Program-made: the position numbers and the translations under genes | Shown: in pieces, positions 43,626 to 55,852 of the stretch | Position numbering within the stretch: position 1 is the first letter of the stretch | Layout: each line of letters starts with the position of its first letter | From: Podocnemis expansa | Taxonomy: Eukaryota; Chordata; Testudines; Podocnemididae | Length of the DNA stretch: 64,000 nt | Direction of reading: 5' to 3' | NCBI GenBank assembly: GCA_007922195.1 | Contig: ML682223.1 | Location: 1,289,896-1,353,895, forward strand | The notes under the pieces: generated by a model | Database searches by the model: none | What the model saw: only the letters and a program-made list of their open reading frames with translations | What the model was told of the DNA's origin: nothing

Positions 43626-45799
43626 GATAGCTCCAGTCCTAGCACCATTCTCTGCGGCCAAGACCAGTTCTTCATTCTTGAAAATCAGTGACCAGAATTT
43701 CACAGTTCTTCACAGGAGTTCTCACCGCTGCCTTCTAACATGTTATTAATGCTACTCTGTCTTATCTGATCCATTCTAGGGACAGTGTGTCAGGGACTCC
43801 AGTATAGCCATGGTCCATAATAGCTGGGCTCAAGTTTAGAATTTCCAAAAGCCCCTTAAAGAGAACTCTCACTACCATGATGTTTCTAAAATCATAGCCT
43901 ATTAAAGGCACTTTTACTCCTTGGAAAATGTCAGATGTGAAGTGCAACATCATTAGGCAATATGTTAGATAATTCAAGCCACTAAAGAGTCTAGAATAAA
44001 TTCAGCGACTTATAGGTCTAAGAAAAAGACATGGCACAGTGCACTGGAAACAATCTTGCACAGTGAAAGTAAAATGCTTGGAAGACAAAGAACCTGCAGA
44101 TAAGGTAGAAGGCAGGGAGAAAGGTGAAAGAAGAATTAGCATAAAGATTAATTCTGAAGGGATAGATTTGTAAGTCTAGATCAGCAAAATGAACAAAGAG
44201 ACTTTTTAAAGATGAACAAATTTATTTGAGACTCTCATTTAAGCTTGAAACACAAATGAACACATTCAGTTTCAAAAGCATGCCCTCCATACCATCCTAA
44301 ACAAGGAAGAGGAGTCAGAAAGTGATTGCTTAGGGCACTACCTGGCCCCTCCCAGTACCAACACACATGATACTAGTATTATATTACTTGGAACAAAAGC
44401 TGATTTTGAGAAGAGGCATAGAACACACATTGAGTATAGGACAGCACAAAGTGAAGATCTTTCATGATTTAGAATCTAACAGTTCAAAGAGAAAGGCATT
44501 GAATGAAGTTCCAGCCTGCCTGTGGGGACCTTAGATAAGATATAGAGGGAGCTTCGGTTTCACTCATTTTGAATCATCAAGGCTGGCAATATAGCATATG
44601 GGAAAAAAGTGACAGGGTTAAACCCTCATGACATTAAATCTATGTGAAGGTCAACCTGAAATGCAGGAGGAAGCACATGGATGTCATGAGTCAAAATACA
44701 GAGCAGTGAGCTGTTAATATAGAAGAAAAAAAGGTAAGAAGAGAACCACTAGAACAATGATACCCAGGAGGACTCAAAAGGAGTAGATGGATAATAAGTT
44801 TTCAGCTATCCACACAAATGAGCAAAAAAAAAAAAAAAAAAAAAAAAAATCAAGCTGTGTGTCTCCTTCAGTGTACACCTCCAAATGGTATTGGAGGAGG
44901 GAGGGATAAACAGTCAAATCAGACCATGGACCATTTAATTTTAGAAAGCTAAGTGCAGCTTTAAAAACCTTTTACACCCATAGAAAGGGAATTAGGAATC
45001 GGAATTAAAGTATAAGCTGGGTGGGAAGGAAACAATAATAACTAGAGGAGGACAAAGTGTGGACATACTGAATTTGTAACTTAAGTGAGCACATGAAGAA
45101 TCGTTGCTCATCGAAATCCTATTTCTATTTTGCCTTAGATAAATAACTTTATTTTTATGGTGAAGTCATTCTACTTTTCCAAAAAGAGCGGATCCAGCAA
45201 CAATAGCCCATCAGACCTGTGGTTGCTCTTCATAGTCTCTGCCTGGGATGTCTCCTTGTGGAGAGTTCCACCGGCCAAAGGGAGAGAATTCACTGGATTC
45301 TGCCCACAGGCAGATTCTGACTGGGCATTAGAAATCTGAGCTCCAGATTAAGTATTTTTTTCCACAGTGAGTGCATTGATGTTCTGCTCTTTCATGTGGA
45401 TTCTTTGAAATCTAGAGCATGAGACAATGGCAGGAGTCTGAGGAGTAGCTCTGGATACCAGGCTTAGAGGAAAAGCACCACTGGGTCTGTTGTTTATCTC
45501 CTGGAGGGCTGTGTGGCTGGGACTGTGCAGCCCCTGAATAGAACTGTCACTCTAACATTTGCATACACCGATGTGGATGTCAACTCAAGAGGCAGGGCAG
45601 ACATGGCATATCAGAAAGAGCATTTTGTCATCAGTGTGCAACTGAAGCACTGAGCAATTTGACAGGACAACCAAATGACTGTGGGAACAGCCAGCCTAAA
45701 ATAAAATTTGTCTTCTCTTTGGTTTATTTTGTTGAGTTTGATTGGTAGCAAACACCTTTGATCTGAATAAAATGTTCTAAGAACTGAATAGTTTTCTTA
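43626..45799. other. Intergenic, repeat scraps only
   Basis: Contains a decayed PLE tail at 44155-44260 in minus orientation (GAAGGGATAGATTTGTAAGTC) and a 26-base A run at 44824-44849. Nothing else was recognised. Open frames are short and unconserved. Confidence 0.45.
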
Positions 45800-46344
45800 A
45801 ACATCTTCATTAATGATCAGTAGGATGCAGAGGATGCACCCTCTTTAAGTTTGCAGACGACACTAAACTGAGGGAGTGGTACATCCCATGGAGGGGAGTG
45901 AGAGGATACAGAGTGATCTGGACAAACTGGAGAATTGGACCAAAAGACATGTGATGAGATTGAAAAAGGACATGTGTAGAACCCTATGTACTGTTACAGA
46001 CTGGGGTGTGACTGGCTAGGCAGCTGTTCTGAACAAAAGGACCTTGGGGATTACAGTGGTCAAAAAGTTGAATATGAACCAGTAGTGTGCCCTTGTAGCC
46101 AAGAAGGCTAATGGCATATTGTCATGTGTTAGTCGGAGCATTGCAAGCCAATCGAGGGATGTCATTATTCCACTCTATTTGGTACTCGTGAGGACATATT
46201 TCCAGTATAGCTCCCAGTCCCCTCCCCCCACTATAGGAAGAATTGCAAATTGTAGAGAGTCCAGCTGAGGGCAACAAAAATAATTATGGACTCAAGCACG
46301 TGACATATAAGGAAATGCTGTGAGCTTCTTTTGAGGTAATTCTA
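45800..46344 (+). mobile_element. CR1 LINE reverse-transcriptase fragment
   Basis: TTTGCAGACGACACTAAACTG encodes FADDTKL, the reverse transcriptase catalytic motif, preceded by a FINDQ-type block. It parallels 49390-49900 in the larger CR1 relic. Frames are broken and the 3' end is lost. Confidence 0.8.
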
Positions 46345-46560
46345 AGGGGAAAAAAAAGACAGTGCTATAAAATGCACCTCCTTACATAATGTAGGTCAGA
46401 TGAGATTGGAACAGTGAACTGACAGCATAGCTCAGGGCATATCTGAGTAACAAGTGGGGTCAGGAAGGAATTCTGCTTGCTTTTCATAGGTTAAGATTGT
46501 GAGTTTGGTACATGACAACTGCTTAAAACCCTCCTCATGAAAAATTCAGAACTAGGCACT

Positions 46561-46950
46561 TGTGTGTCTACACCGAGCCATAGGCTGACTTAAGTAAGCT
46601 AAAGTCAACCTACAGACACCTGCAGCCACCACCATGCTTTTATTAAGTTGACTTAAGTGCTTCCTTAAGTCGACTTAATAACACCACCTCTTAAAATTGA
46701 CTTAACACTTAAGTTGACCTTATTAAGTTGACCTAAGCCAGTGTAGATGGAGAAAAGCCTTTAAGTTGACCTAATTGGCCTCCAGTTCCCCTCCCAGAAT
46801 TCCCAGTACATGCCAGGGTGGATGCAGGCAGTTGAGAGGAGTTTTCAGTGTGGACTCCCTAAGTTGATTTAACAAGGTCAAGTTTTAAGGTGGCTTAAAG
46901 TTGACCTTGTTAAGTCAACTTAAGAGAGTGTCCAGTGTAGACTTACCCTT
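46561..46950. mobile_element. GTCTACAC-ended MITE with TTAAGTCGACTTAA palindromes
   Basis: Termini GTGTGTCTACACC and GTGTAGACTTACC are inverted. The interior repeats ACTTAAGT and CTTAAGTCGACTTAA, so the element could fold into several hairpins. Orthologous to the PLE-split MITE at 25798-26580. Confidence 0.7.
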
Positions 46951-47499
46951 AGAGAGACAGGATACTGGATCAAATATTTGGATGCTCTGATCCAGGAGGG
47001 AAAATGCCTTTTTTTCTTACGTTCTGTGCTTGCTATGTTTAAGGTTAACCACCACAGCGCTTCTCCACCCCCCACCCCACCATGGAGGTTGCTTATAAAG
47101 ATGGAAAGATAAAACCACCATCAGCCTGTTTTCTGACGTGATGAACACCTACCCCTCATAATGAGAGATTCTCAGTTCCTGGGAGAATCAGGCCATATGT
47201 CTGTACGCCTAAATTACAGAGGAAGAGAAGATGCTGCAGAAAATGGGACAAGTAGATGGGGAGAAACCATGAATGATATGTAAACCTGGGAATAAGATTT
47301 TCTCGTTTCTAGACTTCCTTTTGCCATAGATTCAGAGGTAAACACATCCACATTTCTGACATGATTCAGATTCATTGGTTAATATTTGACAAATATTTTG
47401 TGATTCTAGGAAGGAAGGAGTTACAAAAAAGACACATTTTTCTTTATCAATTGGGGAGGGGGGATCCAGGCACTAGGGTTGGACCATGGAGGTCTTGAG

Positions 47500-48329
47500 A
47501 TGTAGCAAACCACCTAGGTAGGATCTCCCCCTTGAGGGCAATTCCTTCTTTTTGGAAGAAAATATTTCTAATTTCCACGGTGATAAAAACTCAATGAACC
47601 CTTTGAAATTTCCAGAATTTCTTCCACCAGTCCCTCTGAGGCTATCCCACCACAGTGACAAGGGCTTCTATTTCTTCTCTTTGCAAATCACACAAGCCAA
47701 TGCTATTTCAAAACTCATGCTGGACATCTTAAATCTCAACAGATGCATGGATAAGCTGAAAGTTTAAATGGTCTCTTTAAATTGATCCTAGTTTCTGCTC
47801 TTAACTTGACTCAGTCCTTCAGAGTCATAGAGGATTCCTCCAGTACATAAGGTCCTGGACAGCAAGCAGTACAGAGTGACAGTTTAGCATGGAATACTGC
47901 TCTGTTGGGTTACACTTCTTTAAAGTTACACACACATAATTACAGACTTAACAATAAAACAAAACACATTAAAACATGAAAAACTAATAACTAAACACTT
48001 AACAAACTATAACATTCCACAAGTGAGGGCTGATCACCTATGGAATTGGGAGATCTCAGGGTTTAAATCTATTTCCCCTGTCAGCACAATGAGGGTTTCC
48101 AAATTTAAGCTTTTCCCCCTGGTTTACCAAGCAAATAGTTTGTTAGTTTCCAACTGCAGCTTTTAGCCTAGGACCTTAGTCTGTGATTCTCTACCCTTCC
48201 TGGGATCCTTTTCTTACCCTAATCCAGTGGAGTTTGGTCTTAAACCCTGTCTGCAAGTCTGCTGTCCTGAATTGTTTGCTAAGGACTTTCACTCAGCAGC
48301 TGTTCTCCTCAGCGGCTGAAGAGACGATG
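47500..48329. other. Intergenic, unclassified repeat-like
   Basis: 47860-48300 has the look of an antisense LTR (ACAATAAAACAAAACACATT and similar), but no ends were found. The short open frames at 47473-47767 show no recognisable domain. Confidence 0.35.
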
Positions 48330-48652
48330 GGCACGTCTACACACACAGGTTTATTTTGAAATCGGTCCTTTTGAAAGGACCGATTTCGAAATAAAACCCT
48401 TATTTCAAAAGGAGCCCTTTCGAAATAAGGGAAACCGCGGTATCGAAATAGCCGTTATTTCGAAATGGATATTTCAAAATAACGGCAATGGAACCGCGGG
48501 TGCGGGAGGTTTTACTTTTCCGAAACGACGATCCTTATTTTGAAAGGACGAGGTCCGTCCTTTCGAAATAAGGAAACATCATATAGACTAAATTTTTTTT
48601 ATTTTGAAATAATGGGTGTTATTTTGAAATAAAAGGGCCGTGTAGACGTGCC
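48330..48652. mobile_element. MITE packed with TTTCGAAA palindromes
   Basis: Perfect 13-bp inverted termini GGCACGTCTACAC (48330-48342) and GTGTAGACGTGCC (48640-48652). The 323-bp interior is an array of nested palindromes such as GGTCCTTTTGAAAGGACC and at least four TTTCGAAAT units. The retained CpGs suggest a recent insertion compared with the relic at 22389-23665. No coding capacity. Confidence 0.85.
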
Positions 48653-49154
48653 TGATGACTACAAAGGTTCTCTAAGGCTCACAGCTGCAGTATCACTTTG
48701 ATCTGAGCTTCTAAGCCCTGAACTTTCAGACAGGATTTGTTCAAGGTTCCTGAGCCTTTAAGCCACTGCTCAGGCTTCCTCAGAAGCATGTACCTTCAGT
48801 CGGGACTCAGCTGACCGAGTGGTACAGCCTCTTTTGGATAGCCTACACCAGAGACAGTGAGACACGTAGTCTCCCCAACTGGGAAGGTGTCCCAGTTGTA
48901 CACTCTGGCATGGAGTGTGTGTGCAAGATTTTAGAGTATCAGGTTCAATTGGCTGTGTTGTCTGAACCCTTTGTAACCTCATTGCCCTACAGGTGCTCAG
49001 TACACTCAGACTTAGAGGCAGGACTCAGTTAGCTGCGTAGTCTGGAGTGGAGTGGAAGACTGAACATCCAGGACTTTAAGGCTATCAGTTGAGCCTGATG
49101 CTAGGATGCCCTGCTATGTATGCCCTCTGTGCATGTGGTATGCCCAAGACTACA

Positions 49155-50340
49155 CTGAAACTCTGAGAATTAACCCTGTGATATACCTCAACTTTAGCAA
49201 GGCTTTTGATACAGTTTCCCACAGCATTCTCGTCAGCAACTTAAGGAAGTATGGGTTGGATGTGTGGACTGTAAGGTGGATAGAGAACTGGCTAGATCAA
49301 CGGTTTCAGCATGTAGGAATCAATGGCTCTATGTCTAGTTGGCAACCATAACAAGTGGCGTGCCCCAGGGGTTGGCCTGGGGCCAGTTCTGTTCAATATT
49401 TTCATTAATGATCTGGAGAAAGGGATTGATTGCACACTCAGGAAGTTTGCAGATGACACCAAGCTGGGGGGAATGGTAGACACGCTGGAGGGCAGGGAGA
49501 AGATTCAGGAAGACCTTAACAAATTGGCGCAGTGGGCCAATAGAAATCTCATGAGGTTCAACAAGGAGAAGTGCAAAGTCCTGCACTTGGGATGGAAAAA
49601 ACCCCATGCACTGCTACAGGCTGGGGAGTGATCAGCTAACTAGCAGCACCGTAGAAAAGGATGTGGGGTCTTGGTGGATGGGAAGCTGGATATGCATCAG
49701 CAGTGTGCTCTAGCTGTCAAAAAGGCCAGTGGCATACTGGGCTGCATCAGACGAAGCACTGCCAGCAGATCGAGGGATATGATCATTCCCCTCTATTCAG
49801 CAGTGATGAGGCTGCATCTGGAATACTGTGTCCAGTTTTGGGCTCCCCACTAAAAAAAGATGTGGACAAATTAGAAAGGGTCCAGCGGAGGTCAACAAAA
49901 ATGATTAAGGGGCTGGAGCACAAGGCCTATGAAGAAAGACTGAAGGAACTAGGCTTATTTAGCCTGCAGAAGAGAAGACTGAGGTGGGATTTGATAGCAA
50001 CCTTCAAGTACCTGAAGGGATGCTCCAGGGAGGATGGAGCTTGGCTGTTCTCAGTAGTAAAAGAGGATAGAACAAGAAGTAATGGTTTCAATTTGCAGCT
50101 GGGGACGTCAAGGCTGGATATTAGGAAAAACATTTTTACTAGGAGGATGGTAAAACATTGGAATGGGCTACCTAGGGAGGTGATAGAATCTCTATCTTTG
50201 GAGATGTTTAAGGCCTGGCTGGATAAAACTCCAGCCGGGATAATTTAGTGGGAGTGGTCCCACTTTTTTTGACAGGGGGTTGGACTAGATGACCTCATGA
50301 GGTCAGTTCCAGCCCTATGGTTCTATGATTCTATGATTAA
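49155..50340 (+). mobile_element. CR1 LINE, 5'-truncated, reverse transcriptase C-terminal half
   Basis: From about 49180 the + strand encodes YLNFSKAFDTVSHSIL, WIENWLDQRFQHV, then [16 protein letters not shown] and FADDTKLGG (catalytic motif). These are followed by [17 protein letters not shown], a stop, then [20 protein letters not shown] and the C-terminal [13 protein letters not shown] to the stop near 50248. The 3' end is GGTTCTATGATTCTATG, the CR1 terminal repeat. Several frameshifts and stops make it non-functional. It is the largest and one of the youngest-looking CR1 copies here. Confidence 0.93.
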
Positions 50341-51109
50341 GGCAGTTGACTATGTTGCTCAGGCACTCAGTGTACCTTCTGGATGCTATTTTACATCAAA
50401 GACTCTTTGAGCAGTTGCTCAAGGCCACCAGATTAAGTCTGATGCGAGGATGCCATTTTGATCCACCAGAGACGTTGTCACACTCTCTGGGGGCGACTGA
50501 GAGTATGACTCCTAATATAATAGGAACACAGCCAGAGGGCAGTGTAACCGGTTAGGAGTGGGAGAGATCTCAAAGATTCTGCTGAACTGCAGTTCCTTTT
50601 ATGCAACTCTGAACACCCACTAACATCCCCTCACTAAATCATAAAAGGGTGATTTCATCCTCAACCAATCACAAAAAGAGTGATTTTATCCCTTCATGGT
50701 CTTCTTTTACCAAGTTCCAACTGGCCTTGGCCAGTCAGCTGGGAGGGGGAGTGAGGGAGTTCAAAAGTTTAAAATCTTCCATCATCTTAACCTACATTCT
50801 CTTGTACGAGATACACTCCTTTAGGTCTGTCCTTTGAAGTCAAGCAATATACCTCTTATGATCCAGATGAAGAGAGACCATATTTAGCTTACTGACTGCA
50901 TTTTGAATACTGAAACACTTGTAGATAATACTTACTTTTAAGTAAAGCAGTAGCAATTGTATATGTATTGCGTTATATTCTAACTTATTCTAATAAAAAT
51001 TTCTACTAGATTGCCTTCCGCTATTCTCCAGTCCTAGGTTCCTTTATTAATTTTTTTTTCAAGCTAAAGTAGTGGCAAAAATATTGGGTTACAGTTGTGT
51101 CTTTTCTGA
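50341..51109. other. Repeat-like flank of the CR1
   Basis: 50380-50480 resembles 48970-49110 (AGTCTGATGCGAGGATGCC against GAGCCTGATGCTAGGATGCC), so the CR1 appears to have landed in, or beside, a locally repeated sequence. Nothing coding was seen. Confidence 0.4.
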
Positions 51110-52099
51110 GGGAACAAAGGGATCCAGATTTACCCTCAACTTGACTACTGCTTCATCAGGGGCCCTGTCAGGGCACAGCTGGAGTGTGATGTAAGCCTGA
51201 TACAAAAACCCTTTGGGAAGATAGGTCTGCTAATAAATATACAGAAGACAATGCATTCAACTGTTGAAATAATAGATCTCAGATGGGTACTCATCAACTG
51301 GCTCCACATAACACCCTTTCTTCTAGAGAATTCATTCTGGGTGATCGGCAACATTGGTGGTCTCAGAAATCTACCACCACACCACCACACAAGATATTCC
51401 CTGAATCACCTGTTGCATATGTGCAACTTACAAGACTGTAGCTCAGAGCTCTATATTCATGGCTAGTGTCAGTGTATCAGCCAGACAGGGATCACTTACA
51501 CATGTTGATAACACTTCCTCCCTCAGTAACCGACATCTTTTAATGGTTGAACATGAGATATTTTTTTTTTTCGAGGTCTCAAAACCACAGTCAGATTTCT
51601 CTGATCAGTGTGGTTTGATACCAGAGTTTCCGGATCCATGTGGAGGACAAATGAGTGTTGGTTCCTACACATGGTGCCATAGCTGTGTTCTAAATAAACA
51701 GACCATGGAAATCATGTTCCTCTCTGATTAGCCAAGAAACCTTTGACTGAGAGAATTCTGTGTGACTCCCCTCAATTCTTCCTGATGTTTTCAAGGATGC
51801 AGAAAAAGCTAGATTTTCTCATTAGTTCCATCTTCAATGATGAATGGTTCATTCATTTGGAACCCTAGAGAACATCCTCTAGAGCTGGGGCATACCTAAC
51901 ATAAGGCTTCTTCACAAAGAGCCACATAAGGAAATCTCTGCCATTCTGTTCCTTCCTGAACCACAATCCATGTTTCATTGTGGACACATTCCTCCCCTCT
52001 TAGAAAGACAACCTTTTTCTGCATGTTCCTGCCCAGTTCACTCATACATAGAGTTCTCCTGAAGGTACGATGGAAATCAATTATTTAATCCTGATAACC

Positions 52100-53290
52100 C
52101 AAGCCTGGCACTGTCATCATTGGTTCACTACCTTTCCTGGTCTTTCTTGCAGATTTCAAGCAGACAGGCTCTGTTCCCAGATCTGTATGCTTCCTGAATC
52201 CATCCCTTAAATTTGAAAAGCCTGGAACTGTAGAGGTGTCCTTCTAGGGAGTAGAAAACCCATCTAGTGGAATGATGTTTCTGGCAAATTGGAAGAGGTT
52301 CTCAATCTAGCCTGTGTAGAAATGTGCTTTCCCTCCTTGCAGTCATTTGTGCCCTTCATCCTCGCCTATTTACTATATATAAAATAGCAAGGTCTGTTGG
52401 AGTCAGTGATCAGATTCCATACGGTTACAGTTTCAGCTTTCTATCCATGTCTCAATAGAAGATTTTTCTTCACAAAAAATAATTACCATCCATATTCTGA
52501 ATGGCTTAGACAGAGAATACAGTCCAATTTGCAGGTCAGTCATAGCCTGGGATCTCACTTTTATCCTATCAAGGATCATGGGGTCTTCATTGGATTCTCT
52601 GGTGACATGTTATCTTCTCTACTTCTCCTTGAAGTTAACCTTCCTGATAACCATCACTCTGGTCAAAAGAGTCAAGGTGATAAGGGCCCACCCTTCAGGA
52701 GCCCTGTACAAGATCTTCTTCAAGGGCAAGTGCCAACTGTGTACCTACCTAACTTCCTAACAAAAATGGTATCTGTATGCTACATGAACCAGGACACACT
52801 CTTTCCAGTCTTCTACCCAAAATAACATGCCAACAGCCAAGAACAGAGCTTTCATGCTCTGAAGTAGAAGGCAAGAACATGCTGATGTTCCAGCTACAAA
52901 ACCTTTTAGAATGACCTCTCAATAGTTTGTGGTAACAGCAGATGGGATGAAAGGCCTTCCAGTCTCATCTCAGAGAATTTCATCATGGATTATGTCTTGT
53001 ATCTGTGAATGCTAGAAACTGTTGTAGGCATCTGCTTCCACCCTGACAGCACATTCCAGAAAGACAGAGGCTTCTTCAGGAAGGTTTCTGGCAGGATATA
53101 TTGAACATGGTGTTCATCCCACACGTTTGTGTCACCCTTTTACATCACTTGGCAAGCCAGAGATGATGGTTGATTTGGAGGAGTGATACTGCACTCTGCA
53201 TGCCAATGAACACTGAGCCTTCCATGTTCAAGCACAATGACTTAGGAGTCACCTACACAGGAACTGAGATCCACAAAGGAACAAAAGAAA
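52100..53290 (+). mobile_element. DIRS-like tyrosine recombinase relic, copy 3
   Basis: In shifting frames the + strand encodes TVSAFYPCLN near 52428, LKLTFLITITLVKRV near 52632, YKIFFKGKCQLCTYL, CYMNQDTLFPVFYPK near 52778, then a GMKGLPVSSQRISSWIMSCI-like block near 52945. The HxxR region near 53050 is damaged. The order matches copies 1 and 2. Confidence 0.5.
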
Positions 53291-54031
53291 TGTTTCTAAA
53301 AATTTGTCACTGTTGTTCATTAAGATAGGATACTCATCTCCATTCCAGGAACCACTTCCCCACCTGCTTCTCTATTGGGGTGAGCTTGCAGGAAGTAACT
53401 TATCAGACAAAGTATTGGCAGGATCCCATTAACCAGCACCATGAGGACTTGATTCCAGGGAACACTAGAGCTCCCTCAACGTCTATCAACAGGGACAAAA
53501 CCTTCTGCCTGCAGTGAGTCTGGTGCACATGGACTTACTTTGGAAACTACATGAGATATATATCTTGAAGAAAAACAATGATGAAAATTTAGGAACTGTT
53601 TTTTTGGGGAGGGGCGGGACTTATGACATGATTTCCCACAGCCATACTTATGGACAGTTGAAATTGCGGCACAAATGCTTACAGGCCAATGAAAATGATA
53701 CAAGGGGCTCTCAAAGCTGTAGATTAAAAAAATTCTTGAAAGAGGATATTATTAGGAGTTGTGGGGACCTTCAATGGGGAGAGAAGGGGCACAGGACAGT
53801 TCATGCACTGCATGGGGGAGCAACGCCAAGTCTGCAGGGCAGGGTGTGAAGAATCGAGATCACATTGGAGTGGATTCCTAGAACAGGCAGGAATGATGTT
53901 TGAGACAGAGAAGTGCAGCTGTATCACGGGGTTATTATATGGCTTCTTCACTGGTGGTTGCTATATGGGCACCCCATAATTAAAGGTTTTATATCCTCAA
54001 AACACCTTGACTCAGGCAAGCACTTTCCCTG
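53291..54031. other. Intergenic lead into unit D
   Basis: From about 53850 it matches 30650-30700 and 32775-32838 of the other large copy. Before that it is unassigned. The open frame at 53514-53849 shows no recognisable domain. Confidence 0.4.
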
Positions 54032-54270
54032 TTTTACAGAATGGAAATTGAGACTTACTGTAGTTTCTAAGATAGCGCAAAAACACAAGGAGTTGTGTGG
54101 CACTTTCAGACTAACAGATTAGTGCCACACGACTCCTTGTTGTTGTTTTGCTAGACTAGACTAACATGGCTATCCCTTTGGAAATTGATAAGATAGGACA
54201 TCCAAGGTCACAATGCCTCTGTGGCCGTGTCTGTAACTCACAAGACCTCCTGAGTTCCAGACCAGCACAT
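54032..54270 (-). repeat. MIR-like SINE, antisense, copy D, interrupted by a PLE tail pair
   Basis: 54032-54075 (TTTTACAGAATGGAAATTGAG) and 54197-54270 (GACATCCAAGGTCACAATGCC) are the two halves of the same MIR-like SINE as in copies A and C. Confidence 0.55.
54076..54188. mobile_element. Inverted pair of short PLE ends with 8-bp duplication
   Basis: Flanked by TAAGATAG at 54068-54075 and 54189-54196. The first arm (54077-54120) is the PLE end in minus orientation (CACAAGGAGTTGTGTGGCAC). The second (54121-54180) is the end in plus orientation (AGTGCCACACGACTCCTTG to GGCTATCCCTTT). No core is included. Confidence 0.8.
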
Positions 54271-54634
54271 GATCCACTTGAGCCCATGGGGAGCTTGTCA
54301 AAAGTACAAGGGCTGTGAACAGCTGAGTCCCATTGAATGCTGATGAATAATGAGCACATCACTGGCCTCCAAACATCTCCAGGCACCCTTCATTCTCCAA
54401 TGACAGCATGTGCCGTTACTCTAGGTTACACAAAGAGACAGATGGCATGATGTTGCATGCTTCTGGGCATGTGCTGATCAGTGAACAAGGACATGCAAGA
54501 GCCTGTCCATGAGAAAGTCATGGCCTCTGGGATTTAGCACAAGGTTCATCAGCCAGGAACAGAAGCTCATGTTCATATTCCATGAAACTGAGCACAGCAC
54601 AGAAGTGCTTATAGTTAAATGAGTATATCTAAGT

Positions 54635-55277
54635 CAGTGATTCCCAATCTTTTTGGCTTGAGGGCCACAACTAACATTTTTACCACTCAGAAGGGCTGAG
54701 TTGATTTACTCATTAGAAATGTATTCATGTATGTCCCTTTCAGGACTACATAACCCAAGTAAACATTCTGAGGCTCCTGTGTTCATTTGTATATTCACTT
54801 TTGTACACCGACAAATATTGAGAACATACCATGTGATAAATAACTTTTTTAGTCTTTAGAAGTGCCACAGGACTCCCTTTTTTATTGACACTATGTCACA
54901 TGCTCACAGACAAAGCCCTAGTGTAAACGAGTGACTGTCCCGACATACTGAAGCACATGGCCTGGCAGCTAATTCACGGGAGCAGCCTGTCACACTCAGT
55001 ATCTTCCCTTTTTTGGTTTGTGTCTTTATTTCTCTGCAAAGTGCTGCCCAAATCTGACTGATTTTTAGTGTCCTGTCACTGTCAAGCAAGGTGGGGTCCT
55101 GGCTCCTTGCAACCCTCCTCTCATGCACTGCAGGCAGATGGAATGAATTCAGTGATGAAAATGTCTCCTCACTGATCTCAGGTCTAGCAGGAAGGGAGAC
55201 ACAAACCACTCAGAAAATCACCTAGATACCTGCCATCAGCTATTTTTGGCCTCCAAGCCACAGGCTGGGAACCACTG
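54635..55277. mobile_element. Ancestral hAT-type element, copy D
   Basis: Starts CAGTGATTCCCAATCTTTTT and ends GGCTGGGAACCACTG, with left flank TATCTAAGT and right flank GTAAGTCT. Same insertion as in copies A-C. A short PLE tail (54823-54887) is inserted in it. Confidence 0.8.
54823..54887 (+). mobile_element. Short PLE tail fragment
   Basis: CATGTGATAAATAAC, TTAGTCTTTAGAAGTGCCAC, AGGACTCCC. Absent from copy C at the same place (33850). The core is not included. Confidence 0.7.
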
Positions 55278-55852
55278 GTAAGTCTTCCCTCTTATTTTCT
55301 CTCTGCACCTTTAGAAGTGCACAGCCACTCTTTCAAGTCTGAAAGACTCAGGTTGCTCTGACCTTTTGAGCCTCTGTTATCAGTGAATAATTTCCTCACA
55401 CCCAGGAGAGACTCTGAGGCTGAAATTCTCCAGGGTCCATTTCTAGCTCTTCCCCTACTCACAGAGCACAGGGAATTGTGCGGGAGTCCTGGCTAACTTG
55501 CAAGGCCACAGGAACTGTCCACAGGAATAATAAATGCCCCATTCTGCACTGTGAGTGTCAGACACAAGATTGGGATTCTAAGATTGCAGGACAGAGATTT
55601 TTTCTCTCTGCTGCCTGGGTTTCAGGTGAGTTGCCTATTTCTGAAGTAAAGATAGTGCTAAGGGCTATGAAGGGGCTTACATTCAGAACAAACTGGGCAG
55701 GAATTACCAAGCAGCGAGGCTTGAACTCTTTGTTGCTGTCAGAAAAATTAAAGGATTTAACTTTTGGAACTAAAAAAAAAAAAATTGTAAAAAGTTTAGA
55801 CAAAATATTTGTTTTTTAAGATTGTTTTGTTTGTGTCCTTTAAGTGTCTCAG

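Larger units (their letters stand above)
46345..53290 (+). repeat. Duplicated block upstream of unit D
   Basis: Partner of 25580-30800 (see that entry for landmarks). Here the GTCTACAC MITE is uninterrupted and the LTR site is empty, but a TTTCGAAA MITE (48330-48652) and a 1.2-kb CR1 (49155-50340) have been added. Confidence 0.7.
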
